Origin: Lysobacterales bacterium
Lineage (GTDB): Bacteria > Pseudomonadota > Gammaproteobacteria > Xanthomonadales > Rhodanobacteraceae
Length of the DNA: 64,000 bases
Direction of reading: 5' to 3'
Assembly (NCBI GenBank): GCA_016707485.1
Contig: JADJHN010000002.1
Location: forward strand, 806,001 to 870,000
Below the pieces are notes generated by a model. The model did not search any database, was not told where the DNA came from, and saw nothing but the letters and a program-made list of their open reading frames with translations. Below are positions 37,108 through 48,111 of this stretch, piece after piece (position 1 is the stretch's first letter; every line of letters starts with the position of its first letter). The position numbers were made by a program, and so were the translations under genes.

Positions 37108-39147
37108 ATGACAATCCATCGCTGGACCCTGGCCATTGCCTTGCTCATGCTTCCGGCGCTCTCGCAGGCCCTGGTCTGGCCCGGCGCTGCGCCGTGCAAC
37201 ACGACGTTGCAAGCCTGCATCAACAGTGCAAGCGCGGGCGCAACGGTGGAAATTGCCAGCAATGCGACCATCGACGAATCGCCGAGCCTCACCATCCCGC
37301 TGGCCTTGCAGGCCGCATCCGGTTATGCGCCGCAACTGCTTGCCGGCCGCGTCATCACGGTCAGCATCAACAGCGCCGGCACCTACGCGGTGGAAGGCAT
37401 TGTCGTGCAGCGCGGTTACATCAGCGTCACCCACAACAGTGGCAATGCCACGGTTCGCCTGCGGCGAAATCGCGTACTCGAAGCCATTGGCGGGGCGACC
37501 GAGATCAGCATCTACAGCCCGTCCAATGCCAGCCTCGACTACGAGATTGCCGAGAACGACGTCGGTTTTTTCTGGAACACCTTCGACGGCGCGATCCGCG
37601 CGGCAATCCAGGTGATCGACAATGGAACCGGCAACGCGAACGGAAGCATCCACGACAACCGGGTGGAGGCGAGCGGCAACGAGTCGGCCGGCATCCTCGT
37701 CAGCACCCGGGACCACGTCCATGTGACGCGGGTATTCGGCAACTGGGTCCGCGGCGGCAATCGCTACGGCAGCATTTACCTGCGTCAGGGCTCGCTGACA
37801 GGCAGTGGTGGCGGCAGCCTGACCGGATATGTGGTGAACAACATCGTCACGCCGTTTGCGCGGACCGGTGACGCCTATGGCATTGCCGCCGATGCCTACT
37901 TTGGCGCGCTCGACCTGCAGGCCTTCAACAATACCGTCAGCGGCACCTATTCGGGCATCAATGTGTACATTGCTTCGGCCGCCAGTGGCAACGGACGGAT
38001 TGCCAACAACCTGCTGGCAGGAACCATCCTCAGCATTGCCTTGGCAGAAGGCGGCAGCGGCAGCATCAGCAACGACCACAATCTGTTGTTTGGCGGCAGC
38101 ATCAGCGGCACCACGGCTGGCAGTGGCACGATCAGCATCGATCCCCGGCTGCGCGGCGCGCCAGGCAACCCCTGGCTCAATGCGGGATCACTGGCGATCG
38201 ATGCGGGCGATAGCGCAGCACTCGGCAGCCTGCTGACCGCCGCCGCGATCGCGCGTGTGGATGCGGCGGGTCTGCGTCGCTTCAAGGGCAGCACCAACGC
38301 CGTGGACATCGGCGCGCTCGAGTTTGGCGATACGACCTTCCTGCATCGCGTCGCCAATGCCGCGCCCAATCCTTCCAGCGTGATCGACAACCCGGCCAGC
38401 AACGGCCTTGCTTCGCGCTATCTGCAGGTGACCTCGAACTGGAACCCGGACGGTGCCACTGGCCTTTACGACAATCATCCCGTCGGTGCCATCTATTCAA
38501 CCGCGACCCTTCGCTGGATGTTGCGCCACGAGGACCTTGCGGTTTTCCCGGACGACGCCCGCTTCAATGTGTTCGTGCCGGCAGCGGGAAGCGGGCAATA
38601 CCTGCACGCTGTCACCGCCGCCAACATTTCGGGTGATGCGACCTCGCTCAGCGCGGTGGGTCTGGACGGCCAGTCGAACCGGATTGTCCTGGCGAGCCGA
38701 GACTCGCGCGATCCTGGCGGCACCATCTACGATGACCTGCATCCGTTCGGTGTCTTCTACTTCGCCTTTGGCGGCCCGGGAAGCTGGTTTGTATCGCACC
38801 TGGATGCCACCGCGATGGGTGCGGGTGGCGGCTTCCATATCTACTGGCAGGAGCCGAGCGCGAATGCCTTCGTGCACACGACAACCGCCGGCAACAGCGT
38901 CGGCAACACCACGAGGCTCGATCACCCCTTGTTGAATGGCCGTCGCTGCGCACGCTTCCAGATCACCACGGGAATTGGTGGCAGCACATTGAATGCGCAC
39001 CAGACCGGCGTCTACTTTACCGGCAGCAATTGGGCCATCTACAACCAGGATTCGGCCAACATCCCGCTTGGCACCGAGTTTCATGTCGTGCTGGATGCCC
39101 AGCAGATATTCCGAATGCAGCGACGTGATCTTCGCCAACGGCTTTGA
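37108..39147 (+). CDS. Secreted beta-helix protein with two DUF7452-like repeats; tail frameshifted
   Basis: A 679-residue protein with a signal peptide (MTIHRWTLAIALLMLPALSQA) and a GGGAG ribosome site. Residues 25-405 form a beta-helix ending in the anchor-Q module (AIDAGDSA, VDIGALEFGD). Two repeats of about 120 residues follow: each starts FLHRVANA or FVHTTTAGN, has a WNPDG or TTGIGG strand, then NHPVGAIYS or HQTGVYFTG and a closing FNVFVP or FHVVLD. These resemble DUF7452. The present frame ends in an unlike RMQRRDLRQRL. One base away, SDVIFANGFD then stop (39119-39151) is the same tail as the 15-21 kb paralogues. Confidence 0.84.
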   Translation: MTIHRWTLAIALLMLPALSQALVWPGAAPCNTTLQACINSASAGATVEIASNATIDESPSLTIPLALQAASGYAPQLLAGRVITVSINSAGTYAVEGIVVQRGYISVTHNSGNATVRLRRNRVLEAIGGATEISIYSPSNASLDYEIAENDVGFFWNTFDGAIRAAIQVIDNGTGNANGSIHDNRVEASGNESAGILVSTRDHVHVTRVFGNWVRGGNRYGSIYLRQGSLTGSGGGSLTGYVVNNIVTPFARTGDAYGIAADAYFGALDLQAFNNTVSGTYSGINVYIASAASGNGRIANNLLAGTILSIALAEGGSGSISNDHNLLFGGSISGTTAGSGTISIDPRLRGAPGNPWLNAGSLAIDAGDSAALGSLLTAAAIARVDAAGLRRFKGSTNAVDIGALEFGDTTFLHRVANAAPNPSSVIDNPASNGLASRYLQVTSNWNPDGATGLYDNHPVGAIYSTATLRWMLRHEDLAVFPDDARFNVFVPAAGSGQYLHAVTAANISGDATSLSAVGLDGQSNRIVLASRDSRDPGGTIYDDLHPFGVFYFAFGGPGSWFVSHLDATAMGAGGGFHIYWQEPSANAFVHTTTAGNSVGNTTRLDHPLLNGRRCARFQITTGIGGSTLNAHQTGVYFTGSNWAIYNQDSANIPLGTEFHVVLDAQQIFRMQRRDLRQRL

Positions 39148-39262
39148 TTGAAAAGGCGGATCGGCCGCGGACAGGAACACGCCTCGGCGGGCCGGGGCGT
39201 CAGGGCGGTCAAGCTCGGCATGCTACGGTGCCAGCGAAATCAATCCGCCGACGCCCGCCGCA

Positions 39263-39619
39263 TCAGCGTGTTTCCAGTGCCTTGGCCGCGCGTTCACGCT
39301 CGCGGGGATGGGCGACGAACTCGACAAAATTGTCCTTGCCGACGCCCTGGAACCTCATGCGGATGCCATTGGGATCCTGGCTCAACGTGATCACCTCGCC
39401 TTCGGAAAACAGGCATCGGCCCGGACGCATGCCATCGCGCATGACTTCAAGGCAATCCTCGACCTCGAAATCCTGGGCGAGAATCTTGACCACCTGGGTG
39501 TCGCCATACGCGGTGATGCGCGCGCCATCGCCGGCAGCTTCGACCAGGACCATGTTGTTCGGGCCGAAACGCGATGCCGAGAGTGCCACCGCGGCATAGA
39601 AAACCGTTGAAATGATCAT
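39263..39619 (-). CDS. Conserved-looking hypothetical protein
   Basis: A 118-residue protein starting MIISTVFYAAVALSASRFG. A short hydrophobic N-terminus could be a signal anchor, followed by a mixed beta-rich region with GDTQVVKILAQDFEVEDCLEVMRDG and a charged C-terminal helix. An AGGGGAA site precedes the ATG. Two cysteines (near 68 and 80) are spaced for a possible disulphide. I do not recognise a family; the coding call rests on composition, start signals and length. Confidence 0.6.
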   Translation of the reverse strand: MIISTVFYAAVALSASRFGPNNMVLVEAAGDGARITAYGDTQVVKILAQDFEVEDCLEVMRDGMRPGRCLFSEGEVITLSQDPNGIRMRFQGVGKDNFVEFVAHPRERERAAKALETR

Positions 39620-39841
39620 GTATTGATTCCCCTGGACCGTGGACGCGTGGGGCAAAGATAGCGCGTCTTGGCGCCCTGTGCATCGACGCGGCGCGACATG
39701 GATTCGACCCGGCCGATGGCAATGCGGCTGCGCTCACGGCGGCATCGTCTCGCTGCGGCGCAACGGGAAGGATGCGTCGGCGTGTCGCGGCAACCTCGGC
39801 AGTGCCGGCAGTCGTCCGCTTGCGGCGACTGCCCGGTGCGC

Positions 39842-40222
39842 TCACTGGCCGGCGGGCGGCTCCCAGAGTTCGATCTTGTTGCCTTCGGGATCGATGACCC
39901 AGGCGAATTTCCCGTATTCCGAGAACTCCGGTTCACCGACGATGTTGCAGCCTTCGCTGCGCAGCGCCGCAAGCAGGGCTTGCAGATCGTGCACGCGGAA
40001 ATTGACCATGAACGATGCCGTGCCGGGCTCCATCTTGCCGGTGTCCTCGGCAAAGGGAGTCCACAGGGTCATGCCCGGGGCGCTGTCCGCACCGCCCCAC
40101 TCGAAAACGGTGCCGCCCCACTCCGAGACATCCAGACCCAGGTGATCGCGATACCAGGCATTCAGCGCCTTTGGGTCTTTCGCCTTGAAGAAAATGCCAC
40201 CGATTCCGGTCACGCGCTTCAT
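39842..40222 (-). CDS. VOC superfamily (glyoxalase/bleomycin-resistance-like) protein
   Basis: A 126-residue protein with the two beta-alpha-beta-beta-beta modules of the VOC fold: GIGGIFFKAKDPKALNAWYRDHLGL, then ASFMVNFRVHDLQALLAALR and a closing VIDPEGNKIELWEP with the family Glu. The first metal His position is replaced (GIGGIFF), so it may be non-catalytic or use a different site. This member is distinct from the GloA-like one at 6.1 kb. A GGAG site precedes ATG 40222. The role is unknown; relatives are ring-cleavage enzymes, isomerases and binding proteins. Confidence 0.82.
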   Translation of the reverse strand: MKRVTGIGGIFFKAKDPKALNAWYRDHLGLDVSEWGGTVFEWGGADSAPGMTLWTPFAEDTGKMEPGTASFMVNFRVHDLQALLAALRSEGCNIVGEPEFSEYGKFAWVIDPEGNKIELWEPPAGQ

Positions 40223-40633
40223 GGGGTTCTCCACCTGTGATGATTGCCTTGATTGCAGCCCGACATTTCAGTTTTTCCTGGCGCGCAGCCATTGCATGGA
40301 AGGCTTCCCGTACATCGCCGGAACACCCGGCCGCCCGATGCCGGGCGCTGGACTTTCCGTGATTCCCGCGCACGTGAGTCGATGCCTGGTCAGCATGGGG
40401 CTGGACTGCCGCCGAAGCAAATGCCATTGCCGACGAACGCTTCGCCGCGGATGCCAATTCGACATGGGCTCCGCCACAACGAAAGCACACGGTCGATCGG
40501 GATTCCTCTGCATGGTCGATATGCCAGGATGACCGCTCTGCGAAAGCCTGTCGGCCGGTGCGTGCGCCGGGAGTCCCTTCCCGGGCAGAATCCATGCGAC
40601 GCACCGTCAGCGATGCGTCGCAGGGATGCGTTT
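40223..40633. other. Intergenic region without a supportable gene
   Basis: About 410 bases between two minus-strand genes. It should hold the VOC-gene promoter and the amidase 3' end. No recognisable element was found. Confidence 0.4.
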
Positions 40634-42562
40634 TCAGTAGCGGATCTGCACGTCGTCGATGTAGGTGTTGACGGTGTATGCGGTATTCGCGTGGTAGAGC
40701 CAGATTGCATCCAGGGTCACGTTGCCGGCAGTGATGGCGCCGTTGCTGTTGCCGGCCCATGCACTCCATTGCGCGGCATCGGACAGGCTCCATTCGACAT
40801 AGGTCCACGTGTTGGCAGGCAGTGAACGCGAAACCGAGCGCTCGGTGCCGTCGCTGTCATCGATGCCGACGCCAACCTGCATGCCCGTACCGGCAGCAAA
40901 GGCCCAGAAGCCGACCCGGCCATTGCGTGCCAACTGCACGTTGCTGCCTGGCGTACCGCTACCCGAAAGCAGGCGCACCGCCCAGCTTGCACTGCTGGCG
41001 GCGTTGTCGATCAACACCACGCGCAGCGAGCAGGTGCCAAGCTTGCGGATGTTGCAGTCACGTACCGCGCTGGAGGTCGTTGCCACCCCGACCGTGCTGC
41101 CGGAATAAGTGGGACTGGTGACAAAGTGGCCCACCGTCGATTCGAAGGTGTCGACGATCTTTGTACCCGTGCCGCCAGCGCTGCCCGGATTGATCAGGTC
41201 GTAGTAGCGCGCCCAGTTCCAGTAGATGCCCGGATCATTGTGGTCGTTGTCGCTGAGGTGCTGATGTCCCTTGATGTCGACGCTGTCGTCCAGCACCATG
41301 TGGCCGCTGCTGGACGCTCCCTTGTAGGCGCTCGAACAGGTGATGCCCGCATAGCGTGCGCAGAACATGCGCACGATGCCCGAGGAGGCGTTGTACATCG
41401 CCGCCGTGTACCAGCTGCTGTTGCCTACAAACGCCTCGTGCTCGATGCCCAGCGAATAGGGATTGTGCGAGCGTGCATGCCAGGCCTTGTCGCTTTCGCG
41501 GACGAGTTGGGTGATCTGGCCATCGGAACTGCGCACCACGTAGTGGGCGCTGGCCTGGCTGGCAGGATTGCGCAACCACGAGATGGCTCCGGCGTAGGTG
41601 CCTTCGGTCGTGTGGATGACCGCCTCGCGCACTGCGCTGCCGCCGCGTGATGAATAGTTGGGCGAAGCCAGCCAGATGGCCGGTGCGTAGTCGGTGCTCA
41701 TCACCCCGATTGCGCCGTCGCTGTTGCTTGGCGAAGTGCCCCCGGCCGGCGCGGATTTCCGCTCCAGTTGCTCGGTGATTGGATCGACGCGGTATTCAGC
41801 GGTCTCGATGGTGTCGCCCTGCACATCCAGTCGCAGGAAGGGTGCGTCCAGTTTCACCAGCATGTCCGGCTCGAATGCCAACTCCCATCTCACCGCGCGT
41901 TCGGGCACCACGATGCCGCGATCATTGACGCCGCGATCAAGGGCCAGCAGGACATCGAACGCGAAGCTGGCGCGCGCATAGGAAAGCACCGAACCCTGCT
42001 CGGCAGGAAAGCCCGCATAGCGCTCGAGGGCACCGGCGATCGTCGCGATTTCTTCCACGGGCGAAGCCGGCAGTTCGCGGTCCAGCAAGGCCGCTGCGGC
42101 GAGCACGTTGACGGCGGGATTCGTCATCACCTCGCCGGCCGGACGCTGCAGCAAGTCGGCAGCCAGGGCAACCTGATCGGCGAAGCCCTCGCCGTGGTAG
42201 AGACCCATCAGGCCCCATGCGCGAGGCATGTCCTGGTGTCCCGTATTCGCGCCCCGCGCATCCGGATTCAGGTTGTCCCAGCGGCTTTGCGTGTAGGCGA
42301 TCGCTTCCAGGGTGCCACGCGGGATGCGCGGGTAGTGCGCATACGCATTGGCGAAAAAGCGGCCGAAATTCGCGCGTTGCGCACGCATGCGAACTTCTTC
42401 TTCGTTCAGTGCGGCTTGCAGGGTGGCGTTGCCCGCAGCCGGGACCCACGTCGGCGAGGACCCCCGCACATCCGTGGCTTGCGTCTCACCCGCCGCCAGC
42501 ACCCCCAGAAAACCAGCGCACAGCAATGCAGCGGCCAATCGCCGATTGTTGTTTCCCATCAT
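40634..42562 (-). CDS. Secreted N-acetylmuramoyl-L-alanine amidase with extra N- and C-terminal domains
   Basis: A 642-residue protein; two ATGs in tandem (42562, 42559) follow GGGGAA. After a signal peptide (RLAAALLCAGFLGVLAAGETQA), residues about 50-230 contain GTLEAIAYTQSRW and look like a helical lytic-transglycosylase-type domain. The amidase_2 domain follows: AVIHTTEGTYAG, SAHYVVRSSDG, the central EHEAF and DHNDPGIYWNW, giving the zinc His residues. A C-terminal beta-sandwich (about 490-642, ending YIDDVQIRY) resembles a carbohydrate-binding jelly roll. It should cut peptidoglycan between N-acetylmuramic acid and L-Ala, outside the inner membrane. Confidence 0.85.
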   Translation of the reverse strand: MMGNNNRRLAAALLCAGFLGVLAAGETQATDVRGSSPTWVPAAGNATLQAALNEEEVRMRAQRANFGRFFANAYAHYPRIPRGTLEAIAYTQSRWDNLNPDARGANTGHQDMPRAWGLMGLYHGEGFADQVALAADLLQRPAGEVMTNPAVNVLAAAALLDRELPASPVEEIATIAGALERYAGFPAEQGSVLSYARASFAFDVLLALDRGVNDRGIVVPERAVRWELAFEPDMLVKLDAPFLRLDVQGDTIETAEYRVDPITEQLERKSAPAGGTSPSNSDGAIGVMSTDYAPAIWLASPNYSSRGGSAVREAVIHTTEGTYAGAISWLRNPASQASAHYVVRSSDGQITQLVRESDKAWHARSHNPYSLGIEHEAFVGNSSWYTAAMYNASSGIVRMFCARYAGITCSSAYKGASSSGHMVLDDSVDIKGHQHLSDNDHNDPGIYWNWARYYDLINPGSAGGTGTKIVDTFESTVGHFVTSPTYSGSTVGVATTSSAVRDCNIRKLGTCSLRVVLIDNAASSASWAVRLLSGSGTPGSNVQLARNGRVGFWAFAAGTGMQVGVGIDDSDGTERSVSRSLPANTWTYVEWSLSDAAQWSAWAGNSNGAITAGNVTLDAIWLYHANTAYTVNTYIDDVQIRY

Positions 42563-43020
42563 GATTTCATTCCCCTTTGCTACAAGTACATCCCCTGACA
42601 GGCCAGCATATGTTGCAGCGGCAAGGAGTTCAATCATGCAGTGCAGCACGGCCGCGTGCATGAGCGGGCTTTCGGGATGCCTTTGCGCGATGCCGACTGG
42701 CCGGCTCGCGTCGAAACGCGTTGTGCCTTGAAACCCGTTGCGCGGCGTTGCCGATGCGGTCGTCGATACCGCTGCTTGAGGTCGAGATGCACGCGCATGA
42801 CCAGGACGATACCGCTTGCAGCATCGGCGGCATCGCGCGGGCAATGATGCGGGCTTGCACCGGAATCATGGAAGGGCGCAGGTTCGCGCCACATTTTGGC
42901 GTAGTCTGCACACGCGCGTATGGCAAGGCCGCCGATCACGCGCGCTGGTTTTGATCACGTCGAAGACGCCCGGCTCGCCGCCACTGTTGCCTTGGTCCGC
43001 ACGAATCAGGAATGCCGAAC
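42563..43020. other. Intergenic region between amidase and NTF2-like lipoprotein genes
   Basis: About 460 bases between divergent genes. It should contain both promoters. The short open frames on either strand show no domain and no consistent start signal; I see nothing else. Confidence 0.4.
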
Positions 43021-43548
43021 ATGCACGAGAGAACACCGCTTGTCGCGCCAGTACTTGCCGCCTTGCTCGTCGCAGCGGTCTGCGCCTGCGCAGCACCGGC
43101 AGCGCCAGCACGCGAGCACGACGCCAATGCCGCCGAGGCATCGCAAATGCTGAAGGTGGACGTGCAGAGCGCCGTGGACGTGGTGGATCGATTCAGCGCG
43201 GCGCTGCAGGCGGGTGACCTGAAGACCGTCGAATTGTTGCTGGATGCCGGGGTCCTGATCCTCGAAAGCGGGGGTGCCGAACGCAACCGGCAGGAATACC
43301 TGGCGCATCACGCGGTCAGCGACATGGAGTTCCTCCAGGATGCCCGCGTCCAGCTCGTGCAGCGAACGGTCAGGCGCAGCGGCGCGCTGGTCTGGGTCGG
43401 CAGCGAGAGCGAGATCCACTACCGCAAGAACGACCGTCCCGCCAGCCTGCTGTCCACGGAAACCATGATCCTCGAGGAAATAGCCGGAAACTGGAGGATC
43501 GTCCATATCCACTGGTCATCCCGCGCAAGGAAACCGGTTGCCGCCTGA
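43021..43548 (+). CDS. NTF2/DUF4440-like secreted protein
   Basis: A 175-residue protein with a hydrophobic export signal (VLAALLVAAVCAC); the Cys near residue 22 or 24 could be lipidated, but the lipobox is poor. The rest follows the SnoaL/NTF2 fold: VDVVDRFSAALQAGDLKTVELLLDAG, then VLILESGG and a closing GNWRIVHIHWSSR. Such domains bind small molecules or act as enzymes; no catalytic pair is obvious. It precedes the copper ATPase gene on the same strand, but a MerR-type promoter between them suggests separate control. Confidence 0.72.
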   Translation: MHERTPLVAPVLAALLVAAVCACAAPAAPAREHDANAAEASQMLKVDVQSAVDVVDRFSAALQAGDLKTVELLLDAGVLILESGGAERNRQEYLAHHAVSDMEFLQDARVQLVQRTVRRSGALVWVGSESEIHYRKNDRPASLLSTETMILEEIAGNWRIVHIHWSSRARKPVAA

Positions 43549-43554
43549 ACGGGC

Positions 43555-43586
43555 TTGACTCTGGACCCGGCTCCAGGGTTCACACT
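43555..43586 (+). promoter_or_regulatory. MerR-family promoter of the copper ATPase gene
   Basis: TTGACT at 43555-43560 is followed by an inverted repeat, ACTCTGGA-N6-TCCAGGGT (43558-43579), and TTCACACT in the -10 position. The long -35/-10 spacing with the dyad between is the hallmark of MerR-class (CueR, ZntR, CadR) metal-induced promoters. It lies between the NTF2-like stop and the ATPase start. No merR gene is in the window. Confidence 0.75.
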
Positions 43587-43634
43587 GGCCGGGTCAGGAT
43601 CGCCGCTTTCCGGCGCAACCTTCAAGGAGTTCCC

Positions 43635-46013
<2,379 letters not shown>

Positions 46014-46065
46014 TTGCTGCCATTTTCGACCCGAGGGGGGGTGGGCCAGGGCGCGCCTTGCGCGA

Positions 46066-46338
46066 CTACTTCATGAAGGCGCGAAACAGCGCTATTACCT
46101 TGGCGAGTTCCTTTTCGCGCTGACTGCGGCGTCCTTGCCCGGCAACATGCTCGTCCAGATGGTCGCTCAATACCTCGAGCAGAAGGCCTTGGACGGCACC
46201 GCGTACGGCGGCGATCTGGGTCAGCACCGCCACGCATTCCACGCCATCGGTGAGTGCCCGCTCAATGGCGGAGAGCTGTCCGCCGATGCGGCGAGTTCGC
46301 GCCAACAGCTTCGCCCGGTTGCGAACGACGTGCGACAT
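46066..46338 (-). CDS. dmeR: RcnR/CsoR-family Ni/Co-responsive repressor (DmeR-like)
   Basis: A 90-residue all-helical repressor. His3, Cys35, His60 and His64 match the Ni/Co ligands of E. coli RcnR, so it should sense Ni(II)/Co(II) rather than Cu(I). The helix KLLARTRRIGGQLSAIERAL is the DNA-binding face of the family. It is divergent from the dmeF-like exporter gene, with a palindromic operator in between, and has an AAGGAG site. Metal binding should release it from the operator and derepress both genes. Confidence 0.88.
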   Translation of the reverse strand: MSHVVRNRAKLLARTRRIGGQLSAIERALTDGVECVAVLTQIAAVRGAVQGLLLEVLSDHLDEHVAGQGRRSQREKELAKVIALFRAFMK

Positions 46339-46352
46339 GAGAGACTCCTTGC

Positions 46353-46371
46353 TATACCCTTGGGGGGTATA
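46353..46371. promoter_or_regulatory. Palindromic operator between dmeR and dmeF
   Basis: TATACCC-TTGGG-GGGTATA: a 7-bp inverted repeat with a G/C tract in the centre, the form of RcnR/CsoR-family sites. It is in the 52-base gap between the divergent starts, so a bound repressor would block both promoters. Confidence 0.8.
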
Positions 46372-46390
46372 TTCCCACGAGTTGCCCGAA

Positions 46391-47356
46391 ATGACACTTG
46401 AGGACGTTGCTGCCGCACGCAGGCATTCCCATGCCTTCGATGACGGCAATCCACTGGCCGAACGAAATACAAGCCGTGCAATGTGGCTGACGATCATCAT
46501 GATGATCGTCGAGATAAGTGGCGGCTGGATCTACAACTCGATGGCTCTGCTTGCCGATGGCTGGCACATGAGTTCACACGCCCTGGCACTGGGCCTTGCG
46601 GTATTCGCCTATGCCTGCGCGCGCCGCCTGGCGACGGATCGTCGGTTCGCCTTCGGCACCTGGAAGATCGAGATTCTCGCTGGCTACACCAGCGCCATCC
46701 TCCTGCTGGGCGTGGCGGCACTGATGGCGTTCCAGTCGATCGAGCGCCTGATCACGCCACTGCCGATCCATTACTCGCAGGCCATCGTGCTGGCGGTGAT
46801 CGGGCTCGCCGTCAACCTGGTCTGTGCCTGGTTGCTGCGCGGGCATCACGACCACGACCATGCGCATGGCTCGACTCAGCACGCCGCACATGCCCACGGT
46901 CACACGCATCACCACGATCTGAACCTGCGCTCGGCCTACCTGCATGTGCTCGCCGATGCGGCGACCTCGGTGTTCGCGATCATCGCCCTCGTTGGCGGCA
47001 TGTTGTGGGGCGCGCGCTGGCTCGATCCATTGATGGGCATCGTCGGCGCGATCCTGGTCAGCATCTGGGCCATCGGTCTGTTGCGCGATACCGGCAAGGT
47101 GCTGCTCGATGCGGAAATGGATGCGCCGGTCGTCGAGGAAGTGCGCGAAGTCATTGCCGTCTGCGACCCGACCGCGATCATCACCGACCTGCATGTCTGG
47201 CGAGTGGGCAAGGGCAAGTTCTCCTGCGTGCTGAGCCTGGTCACGTACAGCCGGTTGTGCGCCGATGACTTTCGCGAGCAATTGGCCATCCACGAGGAGC
47301 TGGTGCATGTGACCGTTGAAGCAACTTCGATGCCGATGAGCCCGTTGCCCGGTTGA
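46391..47356 (+). CDS. dmeF: DmeF-like Co/Ni cation diffusion facilitator
   Basis: A 321-residue membrane antiporter. Six helices carry the metal-site signature: NSMALLADGWHMSSHALAL in helix 2 and AYLHVLADAATSVFAIIAL in helix 5. A His-rich loop (HHDHDHAHG..HAHGHTHHHD) lies between helices 4 and 5, and a cytoplasmic domain follows (CDPTAIITDLHVWRVGKGK). This is the DmeF subgroup, which exports Co(II) and Ni(II) in exchange for protons. The divergent dmeR gene supports that metal range. ATG 46391 is chosen because it opens the protein after the operator region. Confidence 0.9.
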   Translation: MTLEDVAAARRHSHAFDDGNPLAERNTSRAMWLTIIMMIVEISGGWIYNSMALLADGWHMSSHALALGLAVFAYACARRLATDRRFAFGTWKIEILAGYTSAILLLGVAALMAFQSIERLITPLPIHYSQAIVLAVIGLAVNLVCAWLLRGHHDHDHAHGSTQHAAHAHGHTHHHDLNLRSAYLHVLADAATSVFAIIALVGGMLWGARWLDPLMGIVGAILVSIWAIGLLRDTGKVLLDAEMDAPVVEEVREVIAVCDPTAIITDLHVWRVGKGKFSCVLSLVTYSRLCADDFREQLAIHEELVHVTVEATSMPMSPLPG

Positions 47357-47452
47357 TCGGCAACCTGCATGTTCCGCCTTGCGGGGCGCTTCTCCCGCCA
47401 GCGGGAAAGCCGGCAACGAATCTTCCGGTGCCGGAAGCACAGCCGGCCTCAT

Positions 47453-48046
47453 TCAGGGCACAAGCGCGAGGCCGAAGTCGAATTGCAGCAGGATGAGGAT
47501 GCCGAACAGCGCGAACAGCAGCGCGGCGACGAAGCGCATCTTCGACAAGGGAAAGCGTTCGGCCAGTTTTTCGCCTATGAGCACGGCGGGCAGGTTGGCT
47601 GCCATCATGCCCAAGGTGGTGCCGATCGCGACCATGAGCACACTCGTGTATTTCGCGCCCAGCGCCACCGTTGCCAGCTGCGTCTTGTCGCCCATCTCGG
47701 CGAGGAAGAACAGGACCACCGTGGTCAGCAGCGCGCCGTACTTCCGTGGCTTGGCGTCATCGTCGTCGAGCGTGTCTGGAATCAAGGCCCACGCGGCAAA
47801 GGCAAGAAATACAAGACCCAGGATCCAGCGCATGGCCTGGGCACTGATGTTCTGCGCCACCCAGTCACCGGCGGCTGCAGCCAGCGCATGGTTGATGATC
47901 GTGGCAATGAAGATGCCGAGGATGATGCGCCAATGCTGCCCGCGAAAACGCGCAGCGAGGACAAACGACAGCAACTGGGTCTTGTCGCCGATTTCGGCGA
48001 TGGCGACGAGGCCGAACGAGGCAATCAACGCTTCCACAAGATTCAT
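47453..48046 (-). CDS. TMEM165/GDT1 (UPF0016) family manganese exporter
   Basis: A 197-residue membrane protein of six helices. Two copies of the family motif, EIGDKTQLLS near residue 18 and EMGDKTQLAT near 122, make the internal repeat. Bacterial members (MneA/MntX) export Mn(II) and protect from Mn toxicity. The start at 48046 places the first motif in the first helix; a 22-codon upstream extension has no family match. A yybP-ykoY riboswitch lies 66 bases upstream on the same strand, which strongly supports a manganese role. Confidence 0.92.
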   Translation of the reverse strand: MNLVEALIASFGLVAIAEIGDKTQLLSFVLAARFRGQHWRIILGIFIATIINHALAAAAGDWVAQNISAQAMRWILGLVFLAFAAWALIPDTLDDDDAKPRKYGALLTTVVLFFLAEMGDKTQLATVALGAKYTSVLMVAIGTTLGMMAANLPAVLIGEKLAERFPLSKMRFVAALLFALFGILILLQFDFGLALVP

Positions 48047-48111
48047 TCCGGGGGCTGGCGATTGAAAACCAATGACCTTGGCACCCATCGCCGGCCCCGG
48101 CGGATGATGCA

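Noticed and set aside
36883..38079. Long upstream extension of the esterase frame
   Set aside because: It runs antisense to the beta-helix gene and through the promoter region; only the part from 36882 has a signal peptide and hydrolase motifs.
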